A DNA stretch of 64,000 nucleotides from NCBI GenBank assembly GCA_965262235.1, contig OZ253504.1, positions 1,364,001-1,428,000 of the forward strand, read 5' to 3'. This stretch comes from CATQGW01 sp965262235 (GTDB lineage Bacteria; Chloroflexota; Dehalococcoidia; Bin125). Shown in pieces: positions 34,819 to 43,423 of this stretch. A program made the position numbers and the translations under genes. The notes below the pieces were generated by a model. That model made no database searches, was not told where the DNA came from, and saw only the letters and a list, made by a program, of their open reading frames with translations. Position 1 is the stretch's first letter, and every line of letters starts with the position of its first letter.

Positions 34819-34848
34819 GATCAGCCGTCTCGCAGCGCCCGCTCAGCG

Positions 34849-36726
34849 CTAGGTGACGAGCGGACGGATGCCCCAGAGGCCGCTGTAGTCTCTCGCGTTG
34901 CCCTTCATGTCCCACTCCAGATCGTCGCGCATCAGGCCGGTGCCAATGGTCTCGTACAGGAACAGCCACGAGGCATTGGTGTAGATTCGTTCGGCGAGCT
35001 TGTTGAGCGCCACCGCGCGCTTGGCTGCATCGAACTCCGTCGCCTGCGCGTCCACGAGATCCTGAATATCCGTTTCGGGGTACTCCGCCACCGCCAGCGT
35101 GCCGCCGATCGAGACCTCTGCCGCGATCACACTGAGCGGGTCCGGCGTCTGGTTGGTGAAGTAGTAGTGCAAGCCTGGAACGTCAAGCTGAGCCATCCGC
35201 GCGCGGAAGTCGGGCAGCGGATCGAGCTGTAGGTTGGTGCGGATTCCGACCACTTCAAGGTATTGCTGGACCGACAGCGCGATCTGGTCCGTCGCCGAGA
35301 AGAAACCGACAGTGCCGTAGAAGTCCGACTCGAATCCGTCCGCGTAGCCGGCGGCGTCCATCAACTGGATCGCCTTGGCGACGTCGTACGTCATCGTCAG
35401 CGGGCCCGATTGCTCGGGCTGCATCCCACCGAGTTGGCGGGTACCAAGGCCATACGCGCGCTGCTCGCGACCCGTCCCCAGCGCCGTGTAAATCGTCTCA
35501 ACGTCGACAGCGTGGTTCATCGCCTGACGCACGCGGATGTCGCGGTACGGGTTCGAGCCGTCTTCGAGCAGCGGCACCCGAGTGTTGGGGAAGATCGTGT
35601 GTGGGCAACAGCCGGGGTCGAAGAGCACCTCGAAACCGGGCTCGTCGACGAACTCCTGCACGAGCTCCCACTCCAGCGACGGAGCGATATCGGCCTCGCC
35701 AGCCTGCATCGCCGCCAGGCGCGAGACCGGCTCGGGTCGCACCGACTGGACGATTTCCTTGACCCATGGGCGGTGAACGCGGGTGAGGTTCTCGTAGCCG
35801 ATCGGGTAGGCGTCGTTGCGGGCGCTGCGGACCTCGATATCGGGCTCGTACGAGGTCAGCTTGAACGGTCCGCTGGCCAGACCTTCACGGTTGTAGGCAT
35901 CGTCACCAATCTCTTCGATCAAGTGCTTCGGCACGAGCGGCATCGAGGTGCCGATGCTGGTCGGCCCGGTGACCTCGGACTTGACCGGGATCCGCGCGGT
36001 CAGGTCGTCGATCACGCTCACCTCGCCGTTTATCGCTGCGACGACGTACCCGGCCCCGGTTTCGTAGGTACCACTCTCGTTGTACGCGGCGATGCCAGCC
36101 GCCCGTTCAGCCGAGAATTTGATGTCCTCCGCTGTCAACGGCGTGCCATCGTGCCACGCGTGGCCCTGGTTGAGGTGCATCAGCACCGCCGTGAAATCCT
36201 CGATCCACTCGTAGGACCCCACGTGCGGCACGATCTGGCGCGTGACCAGGTCGAACTGCAGCAGCCGGTCGAAGTGCACTGGTCCGTTCCACTTGAGCGT
36301 GAGGTTGCCCGGCCCCATCACATCGAGACCACCGACGGCATTCGGGACCGCCACGGTGACGGTGCGTTCCCAGTCGGTATCGCCCTCGCGCGCCAAGGAC
36401 TCTGTCTCCACGGCCTGCTGCTGCTCAGCTTGCTGCTGCTGAGCTTGCGCCTGCTGCTGGTCGGCCTGCTGGGCCTGTTGCTCGGCAGCCTGCTGCTGCT
36501 GTTGCTGCTGGCCGGCCTGTTGCGCTGCCGCCGGCTGGTCCTGCTGCTGTTGCTGCTGCTGCTGCGCCCGGCTGACCGTCACCGGCGCGTCCTGGTCATC
36601 GTCATCACCGCAGCCGACCAGCGCCAGGCCGGCTGCGCCGACCCCCGCTCGACTCGAGGCGCGCAGGAGCGCTCGCCGACTCATTCGCGAACGCCGCATT
36701 CGCTGCCAGTAGTTCTGCTCACTCAT
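34849..36726 (-). CDS. Tat-exported lipoprotein SBP (tandem duplicate, upstream copy)
   Basis: A 625-residue SBP_bac_5 protein nearly collinear with the one at 32729-34600. MSRRALLRASSRAG Tat signal, lipobox Cys39, DDDDQD, then a Gln-rich linker of about 55-112. ATG 36726 has AGAGGG upstream. It keeps two Cys in FDPGCCPHTIF, also present in its duplicate. The permease genes that should follow it have been reduced to the scar at 34.8 kb, so the duplicated pair of binding proteins now seems to serve one permease pair. Confidence 0.93.
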   Translation of the reverse strand: MSEQNYWQRMRRSRMSRRALLRASSRAGVGAAGLALVGCGDDDDQDAPVTVSRAQQQQQQQQDQPAAAQQAGQQQQQQQAAEQQAQQADQQQAQAQQQQAEQQQAVETESLAREGDTDWERTVTVAVPNAVGGLDVMGPGNLTLKWNGPVHFDRLLQFDLVTRQIVPHVGSYEWIEDFTAVLMHLNQGHAWHDGTPLTAEDIKFSAERAAGIAAYNESGTYETGAGYVVAAINGEVSVIDDLTARIPVKSEVTGPTSIGTSMPLVPKHLIEEIGDDAYNREGLASGPFKLTSYEPDIEVRSARNDAYPIGYENLTRVHRPWVKEIVQSVRPEPVSRLAAMQAGEADIAPSLEWELVQEFVDEPGFEVLFDPGCCPHTIFPNTRVPLLEDGSNPYRDIRVRQAMNHAVDVETIYTALGTGREQRAYGLGTRQLGGMQPEQSGPLTMTYDVAKAIQLMDAAGYADGFESDFYGTVGFFSATDQIALSVQQYLEVVGIRTNLQLDPLPDFRARMAQLDVPGLHYYFTNQTPDPLSVIAAEVSIGGTLAVAEYPETDIQDLVDAQATEFDAAKRAVALNKLAERIYTNASWLFLYETIGTGLMRDDLEWDMKGNARDYSGLWGIRPLVT

Positions 36727-36884
36727 TCGATCGCCCTCTCACGGATGGCATCGTGGTTGTCGTGGTTGTCACGACCCACGGTGCGGTCTACGGATTGTCC
36801 GGCGAACCCGACTCGCTCAGTTCGCGGTGCGTCAAGTATGGCGATCTGAGATCGAGTCTTCAATGACGCTGCAGCCAGCGGCGG

Positions 36885-37778
36885 CTAGCTCAGGCCGCGC
36901 AGCCTCGGATCGAGGATGTCGCGCACCGAATCACCGACGACGTTGAAGCCGAGTACGGCGAGCGTCATCGCCACGCCGGGGAAGATGCTCAGGTGCGGAT
37001 AATTCCACAGCACGCGCGCCTCGGTCAGCATTCGACCCCAGGACGGCTCGGGCGGCGCGATGCCCAGGCCCAGGAAGGACAGCGCGCCTTCGGCCAGAAT
37101 CGCGCCGCCGATCAGCGCCGAGACGTAGATCAGCAGCGGCGGCGCCATGTTCGGCAGCACATGGCGGAACAGGATTCGCAGCGGCGTGGCGCCAACCACA
37201 CGCGCTGCCTCGACATAGCTCTCCGCGAGCGTCGTGAGCGTGTTGGCGCGGATGATCCGCACCAACCCCACCGCATAGAGCACGCCTAAGCCCAGCGCGA
37301 CCGACTGCCACCCCCTGCCGATCACCTGGGCCAGCAGGAGTAGCAAGACCAGGCCGGGGAAGGCCAACAGCATGTCGACGATGCGCTGACCGAGCAGGTC
37401 CACCCACCCACCGGCGTAGGCCGACACCATTCCAGTCACCAGGGCGATCCCGGCTCCCAGGATCATCGCACCGAGCGCCAGGCTCATCGTCAATCGCGCG
37501 CCGGCAATGACGCGCGCGAAGTAGTCGCGGCCGAGTCGATCAGTGCCAAACCAGTGCTCGGCGGTTGGGTTCGAGAGAATGTCAGCCGAGACCTTGTCGG
37601 GATCGGACGTCAGCAGCGGCCCGAACGCCGCAAAGAACACGATCACCATCACCAGGAAGAGCCCGAACAGGCCGAGCGGGTGTTGCCTGGCTGTGCGCCA
37701 GAGCCGCTCACGTCGTGATCGAGTAACCGCCGCATGCGGGTCCAGCTCGGCGGCGATGTCGGGCGTCAAGGCGCTCAC
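36885..37778 (-). CDS. Peptide/nickel-type ABC transporter permease, DppC-like (unit 4)
   Basis: A 297-residue OppC/DppC-family permease with first helix GLFGLFLVMVIVFFAAFGPLL, HWFGTDRLGRDYFAR, EAA loop VGATPLRILFRHVLPN and the ending DPRLRGLS. GTG 37778 overlaps the dppB stop (GTGA). Its C-terminal segment is the source type for the scar at 34750-34818. Partner: the DppB upstream; binding proteins are probably the two SBPs at 38.8 and 40.7 kb. Confidence 0.93.
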   Translation of the reverse strand: MSALTPDIAAELDPHAAVTRSRRERLWRTARQHPLGLFGLFLVMVIVFFAAFGPLLTSDPDKVSADILSNPTAEHWFGTDRLGRDYFARVIAGARLTMSLALGAMILGAGIALVTGMVSAYAGGWVDLLGQRIVDMLLAFPGLVLLLLLAQVIGRGWQSVALGLGVLYAVGLVRIIRANTLTTLAESYVEAARVVGATPLRILFRHVLPNMAPPLLIYVSALIGGAILAEGALSFLGLGIAPPEPSWGRMLTEARVLWNYPHLSIFPGVAMTLAVLGFNVVGDSVRDILDPRLRGLS

Positions 37779-38731
37779 GCGAACCGGATCCTTGGGTCGA
37801 AGAAGGCGTAGCTGAGGTCCACCACGAGATTGATCGCGATGAACGCTGCGCCGAAGATCAGCATCCAGACCTGCACCACGGGCAGATCATTGGTCTGTAG
37901 CGCCGCGACGATGTAGCGCCCCATGCCAGGAATCGCGAAGATCTGCTCGGTGATGACCGCCCCTGCGACTCCGCCAGCCAGGACCAACCCGATGATCGTG
38001 ATCAGCGGGATCATCGTGTTGCGCATCGCGTGGCGCAGCACGACGACGCGGCCCGTCAGGCCTTTCGCATAGGCGGTGCGGACATAGTCCTGCCGCAGCA
38101 CCTCGAGCATCTCCGAACGCGCCACCCGCGCGAGGATGGCGGCGCCGCCCACGGCCGAGATGATCGCGGGCACGATCATCTGGTGGAGATTGGTGATCGG
38201 GTCGACCCAGAGCTGCACGTAGGGCACCGGCGGCGCGTAGCTCCACAGCACCAGCGGAACGATGATCACCAGTGTGGCGAGCCAGAAGCTGGGAATCGCC
38301 AGAAACAGGATCGCTGTGAGCCGCACTGTGTAGTCGTCCGGCTTGTTCTGGCGGACAGCCGACCACACCCCCGTTCCCAGCCCGATCGGGATGTACAACA
38401 GCAGCGTCAGGCCGAGCAACTCGAGGGTGACGGGCATGCGCCGCTCGAAGTTGTCGAGGATCGACTCCTTCGTCAGCCACGACGTGCCGAGGTTGCCCGA
38501 GAAGACTTGGCCGATCCAGTTCACGTACTGGATGTGCACGGGCTTGTCGAGGCCGAAGTGCGCCTCAAGCTCCGCCCGGTCGTCGGCATTCGCGGTGCCG
38601 GGGAAGCCGGCCGAGAGGCGCGCGTCGATCACGCTGCCGGGGATCAGGCGGATCAGTCCGAAGACGAAGATCGAGAGCAGCAACACCGTGATCGGCAGCA
38701 GCATCAGCCGACGAAAGATGTAGATACGCAT
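37775..38731 (-). CDS. Peptide/nickel-type ABC transporter permease, DppB-like (unit 4)
   Basis: A 318-residue OppB/DppB-family permease opening with MRIYIFRRLMLLPITVLLLS, then IRLIPGSVIDARL, a large loop and the EAA loop around DYVRTAYAKGLTGRVV. It ends at DPRIRFA. The variant PGSV instead of PGDP sets it apart from units 1 and 2. ATG 38731 lies 30 bp after the SBP stop, consistent with one operon (two SBPs, B, C). Confidence 0.93.
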   Translation of the reverse strand: MRIYIFRRLMLLPITVLLLSIFVFGLIRLIPGSVIDARLSAGFPGTANADDRAELEAHFGLDKPVHIQYVNWIGQVFSGNLGTSWLTKESILDNFERRMPVTLELLGLTLLLYIPIGLGTGVWSAVRQNKPDDYTVRLTAILFLAIPSFWLATLVIIVPLVLWSYAPPVPYVQLWVDPITNLHQMIVPAIISAVGGAAILARVARSEMLEVLRQDYVRTAYAKGLTGRVVVLRHAMRNTMIPLITIIGLVLAGGVAGAVITEQIFAIPGMGRYIVAALQTNDLPVVQVWMLIFGAAFIAINLVVDLSYAFFDPRIRFA

Positions 38732-38761
38732 TGCGGCGGTCGACCCTCCGGCGCGGCCGGA

Positions 38762-40594
38762 TCAGGCCGGCTTCCCGTCGAACCACATGCCCCACAGGAC
38801 CGCGTTGCTGGCGATCGGGCCCGGCGTCGGCCGGAAGCCCTTGACGTACGAGCGGAACGCGACCGTCGTCAGGCTCCAGTGCCACCAGATGCGTGGGTTG
38901 TGGACGCTGAGCAGCTTCTCCTGCGCCTCGTCGTAGATCGCCTTTCGCTCAGCGACATCGAAGACCGAGCGGCCCTTTTCGAACAGCGCATCCATCTCGG
39001 GGTCCGAGAAGTTGCCGTAGTTCTGCCCGCCCGTGGTGTGCAGATCGTTGAAGAGCAGGTCCGGGTCGGACGCGCCCTGCTGGCCGAGCATCATGATCGA
39101 GAAGCCCTCGCGCGCCTGGCGAGCGGCGAGCGCGTCGGCGGTCGACAGCTCCTGGATCTCGATGTTGTAATCGATCTCCGCGAAGTTCTGTTGCTGCACC
39201 TGCGCGTAGTCGGAGACGGAGGCCCAGACTTGCATCGAGGGCAGGTTGCCCAGGTCGATGCCGCTGGCGTCCAGCAACAGGCGCGCCTCGGCGAGGTCTT
39301 CCTGGCGCAGGTCGCCGGAGCGGTAGCCCGGAATCTCGCGCAGCTCGTCGGCGGTCTTGCCGTAGGGCGCGATCGCGGCCGCGATCGGGCCGCCGATCGC
39401 GCCGCCGCCCAGGGTGATCGCGTTCAGTTGCTCGCGGTCGGTGGCGAGATGCAAGGCCGTCCGCACCCGCGCGTCCGTGTAGGGCTCGACCTCGGTGTGC
39501 ACATGCTGGGCGATTCCGTAGGTCACCGGGTTGGCGACCCCGGTCACCTCGTCCTCACCCAGCTCTCCAACGGCCGCCTCGTAGTCCGTCAGGCTGCCCG
39601 ACCACTGACTGTTGAGGAAGTCGAGCTGACCGTCCACGAAGGCCGACACGCGGAGGGCCGCGTCGGGGATCGAGATCTGCCGATACCCGTCGAAATAGGG
39701 CTGCCCTGGCTTGTAGTAGTTGGGGTGCCGCTCAAGCACCAGCTCGATCTCCGGCTCGCGCGAGACGCCCATCATCGCGCCCGTGCCGATCTGCGCTTCG
39801 AAGTCGCTGCTGATCGCCGCATCACCGAACGCCTCAACCACGTCACGCGCGACCATCAGCGCGTTGTCCTCGCCGATCGCCGCGAGGATCGGTGAGAACA
39901 CTTCGCCGGCTTCCACATGCATGGTCAGCGTGTCGATCGCGTCAAACCGCTCGATCAATCCGTAGCGGTCGCTGAAGACGAACTCCGGGTTGTCGAAGCC
40001 GAAGCGCTCGAGGCCGTACGCCGCATCCTCGGCGGTGAACTGCCGTCCGTCGACCGGCGGTTTCGGATGCCAGAACACGTTCGGCTTGATCGTGTAGATG
40101 TAGTTCAACTCGTCAACGACTTCCGGCAGGCCGGCCATGCCCTCGGTCAGCACGAAGCCTTCGTCGAGGTAGTTGAGCCAGTCGTAGATCTGGAATACGC
40201 CGGCGTAGGTGCCGCCGTGGATCGCGATGGCGGGGTCGAAGAGGCCGCCGTCCTGGCCGGGAATCAGCACGGTGCCGCCGGGGATCCCCGGACCCGCGGC
40301 GGCCTGCGCGACCGCCGCGTCCGCCTCCTCCTGTTGCTGCGCAGCCTCCTGCTGCTGCGCCGCCTGCGCCTGCTGTTCGGCCTGTTGTTCGGCCTGTTGG
40401 GCTGACTGCTGTTCGGCCTGTTGGGCCGGCGCGGCCTGGGCGGCCGCCTGCTGCTGCGCGTCGTCGTCATCGTCGCCGCAGCCGACCAGCGCGAGACCCG
40501 CGGCGCCAACTCCAGCGCGCGCGCTCGCGCTCAACAGCGTGCGACGGCTCATCCGCCCGCTGCGCATGCGTTCCCAGTAATTTCGCTCGCTCAT
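38762..40594 (-). CDS. Tat-exported lipoprotein SBP (unit 4, downstream)
   Basis: A 610-residue SBP_bac_5 protein. MSRRTLLSASARAG Tat signal, lipobox Cys39, GDDDDD, then a Gln/Ala/Glu-rich linker of about 46-90, less pure than in the other SBPs. ATG 40594 (MSERNYW) is preceded by GGAGGAG at 7 nt; the longer open frame upstream was rejected because it crosses the promoter. It has its own TTGCGA-N18-TAGACT promoter. A paralogue of the SBP at 40724-42538, sharing MGVSREPEIELV-type and YTDARVRTALHLATDR segments. Confidence 0.93.
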   Translation of the reverse strand: MSERNYWERMRSGRMSRRTLLSASARAGVGAAGLALVGCGDDDDDAQQQAAAQAAPAQQAEQQSAQQAEQQAEQQAQAAQQQEAAQQQEEADAAVAQAAAGPGIPGGTVLIPGQDGGLFDPAIAIHGGTYAGVFQIYDWLNYLDEGFVLTEGMAGLPEVVDELNYIYTIKPNVFWHPKPPVDGRQFTAEDAAYGLERFGFDNPEFVFSDRYGLIERFDAIDTLTMHVEAGEVFSPILAAIGEDNALMVARDVVEAFGDAAISSDFEAQIGTGAMMGVSREPEIELVLERHPNYYKPGQPYFDGYRQISIPDAALRVSAFVDGQLDFLNSQWSGSLTDYEAAVGELGEDEVTGVANPVTYGIAQHVHTEVEPYTDARVRTALHLATDREQLNAITLGGGAIGGPIAAAIAPYGKTADELREIPGYRSGDLRQEDLAEARLLLDASGIDLGNLPSMQVWASVSDYAQVQQQNFAEIDYNIEIQELSTADALAARQAREGFSIMMLGQQGASDPDLLFNDLHTTGGQNYGNFSDPEMDALFEKGRSVFDVAERKAIYDEAQEKLLSVHNPRIWWHWSLTTVAFRSYVKGFRPTPGPIASNAVLWGMWFDGKPA

Positions 40595-40641
40595 TTGTAC
40601 TCCTCCAAAATGGCCAAGTTCAAGGCGACTCGAACGCCGCG

Positions 40642-40671
40642 AGTCTAGCCGCTTATCAGACGCGCTCGCAA
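40642..40671 (-). promoter_or_regulatory. Promoter for the SBP gene at 38762-40594
   Basis: Minus-strand TTGCGA (40666-40671), 18-bp spacer and TAGACT (40642-40647), about 47 bp before the start codon, with GGAGGAG as the ribosome-binding site. Confidence 0.65.
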
Positions 40672-40723
40672 CGAGCGAGCGCGCGGCTGACGCGGCTGAC
40701 GGCGTCACCGGGCAGGCGGCTGA

Positions 40724-42538
40724 TCAGGCGGGCTTGCCTTCGAACCAGCAGCCGTTCATGACTTGGTGGGTGTGAGTGATGCCGGGGGTGGGGCGGAAGC
40801 CCTTGAGCCAGGGTCGGTGGCCGATGGTGGGCAGGCTCCAGTGCCACCAGAGACGCGGGTTATGCGTCTCCAACAACTTGGCCTGCGCCTCGTCGTAGAC
40901 CGCCTTGCGCTCCTCGACGCCGAAGACTGAGCGGCCCTTCTCGAACAGCGCGTCCATCTCCGGATCCGAGAACTCGCCGTAGTTCTGACCGCCGGTGGTG
41001 TGGAGATCGTTGAAGAGCAGGTCCGGGTCCGCCGCGGCCTGCTGGCCGAGCGTGATCATCGAGAACTCGTTGTTCTGACGGGCGGCGAGTGAGTCGGCCG
41101 TGTTCAGCTCGCGGATGCCGACCTCGAAGTCGATCTCCGCGAAGTTCTGCTGGAGCAGCTGGCCGAAGTCGGAGGCGAAGTCGCCCCAGATTTCCATTGG
41201 GGGCACGTTGTCCTTGTCGTAGCCGCTGGCGTCGAGCAGCTTGCGCCCTTCGCCCAAGTCCTCCTCGCGCGCCTCGCCGGAGCGGTAGCCGGGGAGTTGT
41301 TCGAGCTGCGACAGCCCCCAACCGTAGGGCGCGATTGTTTCGGCGATCGGGCCACCGATCACGCCCGCGCCGAGCGAAGTCGCATTCAGTGCCGGGCGGT
41401 TCGTAGCCAGGTGCAGCGCCGTGCGCACGCGCGGATCCGTGTAGGGCTCGACTTGGCAGTGGATGTGCGTGGCCAGACCGAATGCGACCGGGTTCGGCAC
41501 AGCGACCACCGAGTCCTCGCCAGCTTCGGCACGGACGGTTTCAATCTCCTGCAGTTCGCCATACCACTGCAGCTGCAGAAAATCGAGCTCGCCCGCCACG
41601 TACTGCGCCACCCGCAGCGCCGCATCGGGAATCCAGGAGATGTTGTAGCCGTCGAAGTAGGGCAGGTTGCCGCCGCCCGGGGCCTTGCGGTAGTAGTTCG
41701 GGTTGCGCACCAGCGTCGTTTGCACGTCCGTCTCGCGGGCGGTCAGCATCATCGAGCCGGTCCCGATCGCGATCTCCCAATTGGTCGAGACTTCAGCGTC
41801 GCCGAACGCATCAACGACATCGCGCGAGACCATCAGCGCACCGGCCTCGGACATCGCGGTCAGCAACGGTGAGAACGGCTCCGAGGCCTCGACGTGCATC
41901 GTCAGCTCGTCAACCGCCTCGAAGCTCTTGACCCGCGCGTAGCGATCCTTGTAGACGAACTCGGGATTGTCCTGGCCGAAGCGGGTGTAGCCGAACGCGG
42001 CGTCCTCGGCCGTGAACTGGCGGCCATTCAGCGGCGCCTTGTCCTGCCAGTGCACACCCGGCTTGATGCTGTAGACGAAGTTGAGCTCGTCGATGATCTC
42101 GGGCAGGTCGGCCATCGCGTCGGTCAACACGTTGCCTTCGTCGAGGTAGTTGATGAAGTCGTAGACCTGGAAAATCGAAGCGTCGCTACCGCCGTGAATC
42201 GACACCGCAGGGTCGAACAGGCCGCCGTCGTCGCCGGTGACAGCAACGAAGCCGCCGTACTTTGACGCGTCCGATGACTGCTGCGCCTGGGCGACCGCCT
42301 GCTGCTGATCGGCCGGGGCCTCCTGCTGTTCCTGGACCGCCGCCTGCTGTTCGGCCTGCTGTTGCTCCGGCTCAGCCTGCGCGACCGCTTGTTGCGCCTG
42401 GCTGTCATCGTCGTCGTCGCCACAGCCGACCAGCGCCAAGCCGGCCGCGCCAACGCCCGCGCGGGCGCTGGCGCGCAGCAGACTGCGCCGGCTCATCCGC
42501 CCGCTGCGCATCCGCTCCCAGTAGTTTCGTTCGCTCAT
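40724..42538 (-). CDS. Tat-exported lipoprotein SBP (unit 4, upstream)
   Basis: A 604-residue SBP_bac_5 protein and the first gene of the whole importer array. MSRRSLLRASARAG Tat signal, lipobox Cys39, five-Asp run, then a Gln/Ala/Glu-rich linker of about 46-92. The binding domain begins near KYGGFVAVTGDDGGLFDPAV. ATG 42538 has GGGAGGG upstream. Its promoter (TTGAGA-N18-TACCCT) is followed by an 18-bp inverted repeat, suggesting regulated transcription of the array start. Ligand unknown. Confidence 0.93.
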   Translation of the reverse strand: MSERNYWERMRSGRMSRRSLLRASARAGVGAAGLALVGCGDDDDDSQAQQAVAQAEPEQQQAEQQAAVQEQQEAPADQQQAVAQAQQSSDASKYGGFVAVTGDDGGLFDPAVSIHGGSDASIFQVYDFINYLDEGNVLTDAMADLPEIIDELNFVYSIKPGVHWQDKAPLNGRQFTAEDAAFGYTRFGQDNPEFVYKDRYARVKSFEAVDELTMHVEASEPFSPLLTAMSEAGALMVSRDVVDAFGDAEVSTNWEIAIGTGSMMLTARETDVQTTLVRNPNYYRKAPGGGNLPYFDGYNISWIPDAALRVAQYVAGELDFLQLQWYGELQEIETVRAEAGEDSVVAVPNPVAFGLATHIHCQVEPYTDPRVRTALHLATNRPALNATSLGAGVIGGPIAETIAPYGWGLSQLEQLPGYRSGEAREEDLGEGRKLLDASGYDKDNVPPMEIWGDFASDFGQLLQQNFAEIDFEVGIRELNTADSLAARQNNEFSMITLGQQAAADPDLLFNDLHTTGGQNYGEFSDPEMDALFEKGRSVFGVEERKAVYDEAQAKLLETHNPRLWWHWSLPTIGHRPWLKGFRPTPGITHTHQVMNGCWFEGKPA

Positions 42539-42560
42539 GAGTCACCCTCCCGGACCATCT

Positions 42561-42578
42561 GTGTCGCATCTGCGACAC
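42561..42578. promoter_or_regulatory. 18-bp inverted repeat (candidate operator) before the SBP array
   Basis: GTGTCGCA-TC-TGCGACAC is a perfect 8-bp-arm palindrome between the -10 hexamer and the start codon of the SBP at 40724-42538. The two-base centre is typical of a repressor dimer site and too small for an RNA hairpin loop. Confidence 0.6.
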
Positions 42579-42588
42579 GCGTGGCGGG

Positions 42589-42618
42589 AGGGTAGGCGAT
42601 TCAGATGCGACTTCTCAA
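42589..42618 (-). promoter_or_regulatory. Promoter for the SBP gene at 40724-42538
   Basis: Minus-strand TTGAGA (42613-42618), 18-bp spacer and TACCCT (42589-42594). It shares the CTACCCTCC context with the promoter at 26.9 kb. A palindrome lies just downstream. Confidence 0.65.
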
Positions 42619-42667
42619 CTACCGATCGGTCGAATCGGCTCGGAGATTGAGCCCTTGCGAGGCGGGT

Positions 42668-43423
42668 CTACCGACGCTTCAGCGACTCTTCGGCCTCGTT
42701 GAACAATCCCTCTGCCCGCATCGAGAGGAATGGTCGCTCGCCGCCGCCGATGATGATGTGATCCATGAGGTCGATGTCCATCAGGTCGGCCGCCCGGACC
42801 AGGTCCACGGTGGTCGAGCGGTCGGCGCCCGACGGCGTCGGATCGCCCGAGGGGTGGTTATGCAGCATGATCATCCCCACGCCCTGCCGCACGATCACCT
42901 CGCGGAAGAGCTCGGCGATGCGCATGTTGGCGCCGTGCACCGTGCCCTTGTAGACCGTCGGGGCCGCCATGACCCGATGTTGGCGGTCGAGCACCAGCAC
43001 GCGCACCTCCTCGTGGGGCAGGTTCGCCAGCTCGACGCCGTAGCGCTCCCAGACGTCGGGCGGACCACCGATTCTGCCGCCCCGTTCGCGGTCCTCGCGC
43101 GCCGCCCGCCAACCCAGCGCCACGGCGGCCAGGATCCTCGTCACGGTGGCCGGCCCGAGCCCCTTCTGGCGCAGCAGGTCCTGGGGGTGGGCTTGCAGCA
43201 GGCCCGAGAGCCCGTACTGGCGCAGCAGCGAACGTGACATCTCGATCACGTCGTGCCCCTGCACACCGGAGCCGATCAGAATCTGCAGCAGCTCGTCGGT
43301 CTGTAGCGCCTCGTGGCCCAGCCTCAGCAGACGCTCGCGCGGACGCTCGTCCTCGGGCAGCTCCTGAACGCGGCGCGGGCCGCGCGCTTCGACGTCCGAT
43401 GTCGGATACTGGTCAGCCGTCAT
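42668..43423 (-). CDS. radC: RadC/JAB-domain protein
   Basis: A 251-residue RadC-family protein. The N-terminal helix-hairpin-helix-like region (LPEDERPRERLLRLG, LLRQKGLGPATVTRI) precedes a C-terminal JAB/MPN domain with the metal motif HNHPSGDPTPSGAD and an upstream Glu in IAELFREVIV. The family is linked to DNA metabolism, but its biochemical role is unproven. ATG 43423 overlaps the stop of the upstream membrane-protein gene (ATGA), so it is translationally coupled. The long open frame running upstream through that gene in another register was ignored. Confidence 0.93.
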   Translation of the reverse strand: MTADQYPTSDVEARGPRRVQELPEDERPRERLLRLGHEALQTDELLQILIGSGVQGHDVIEMSRSLLRQYGLSGLLQAHPQDLLRQKGLGPATVTRILAAVALGWRAAREDRERGGRIGGPPDVWERYGVELANLPHEEVRVLVLDRQHRVMAAPTVYKGTVHGANMRIAELFREVIVRQGVGMIMLHNHPSGDPTPSGADRSTTVDLVRAADLMDIDLMDHIIIGGGERPFLSMRAEGLFNEAEESLKRR

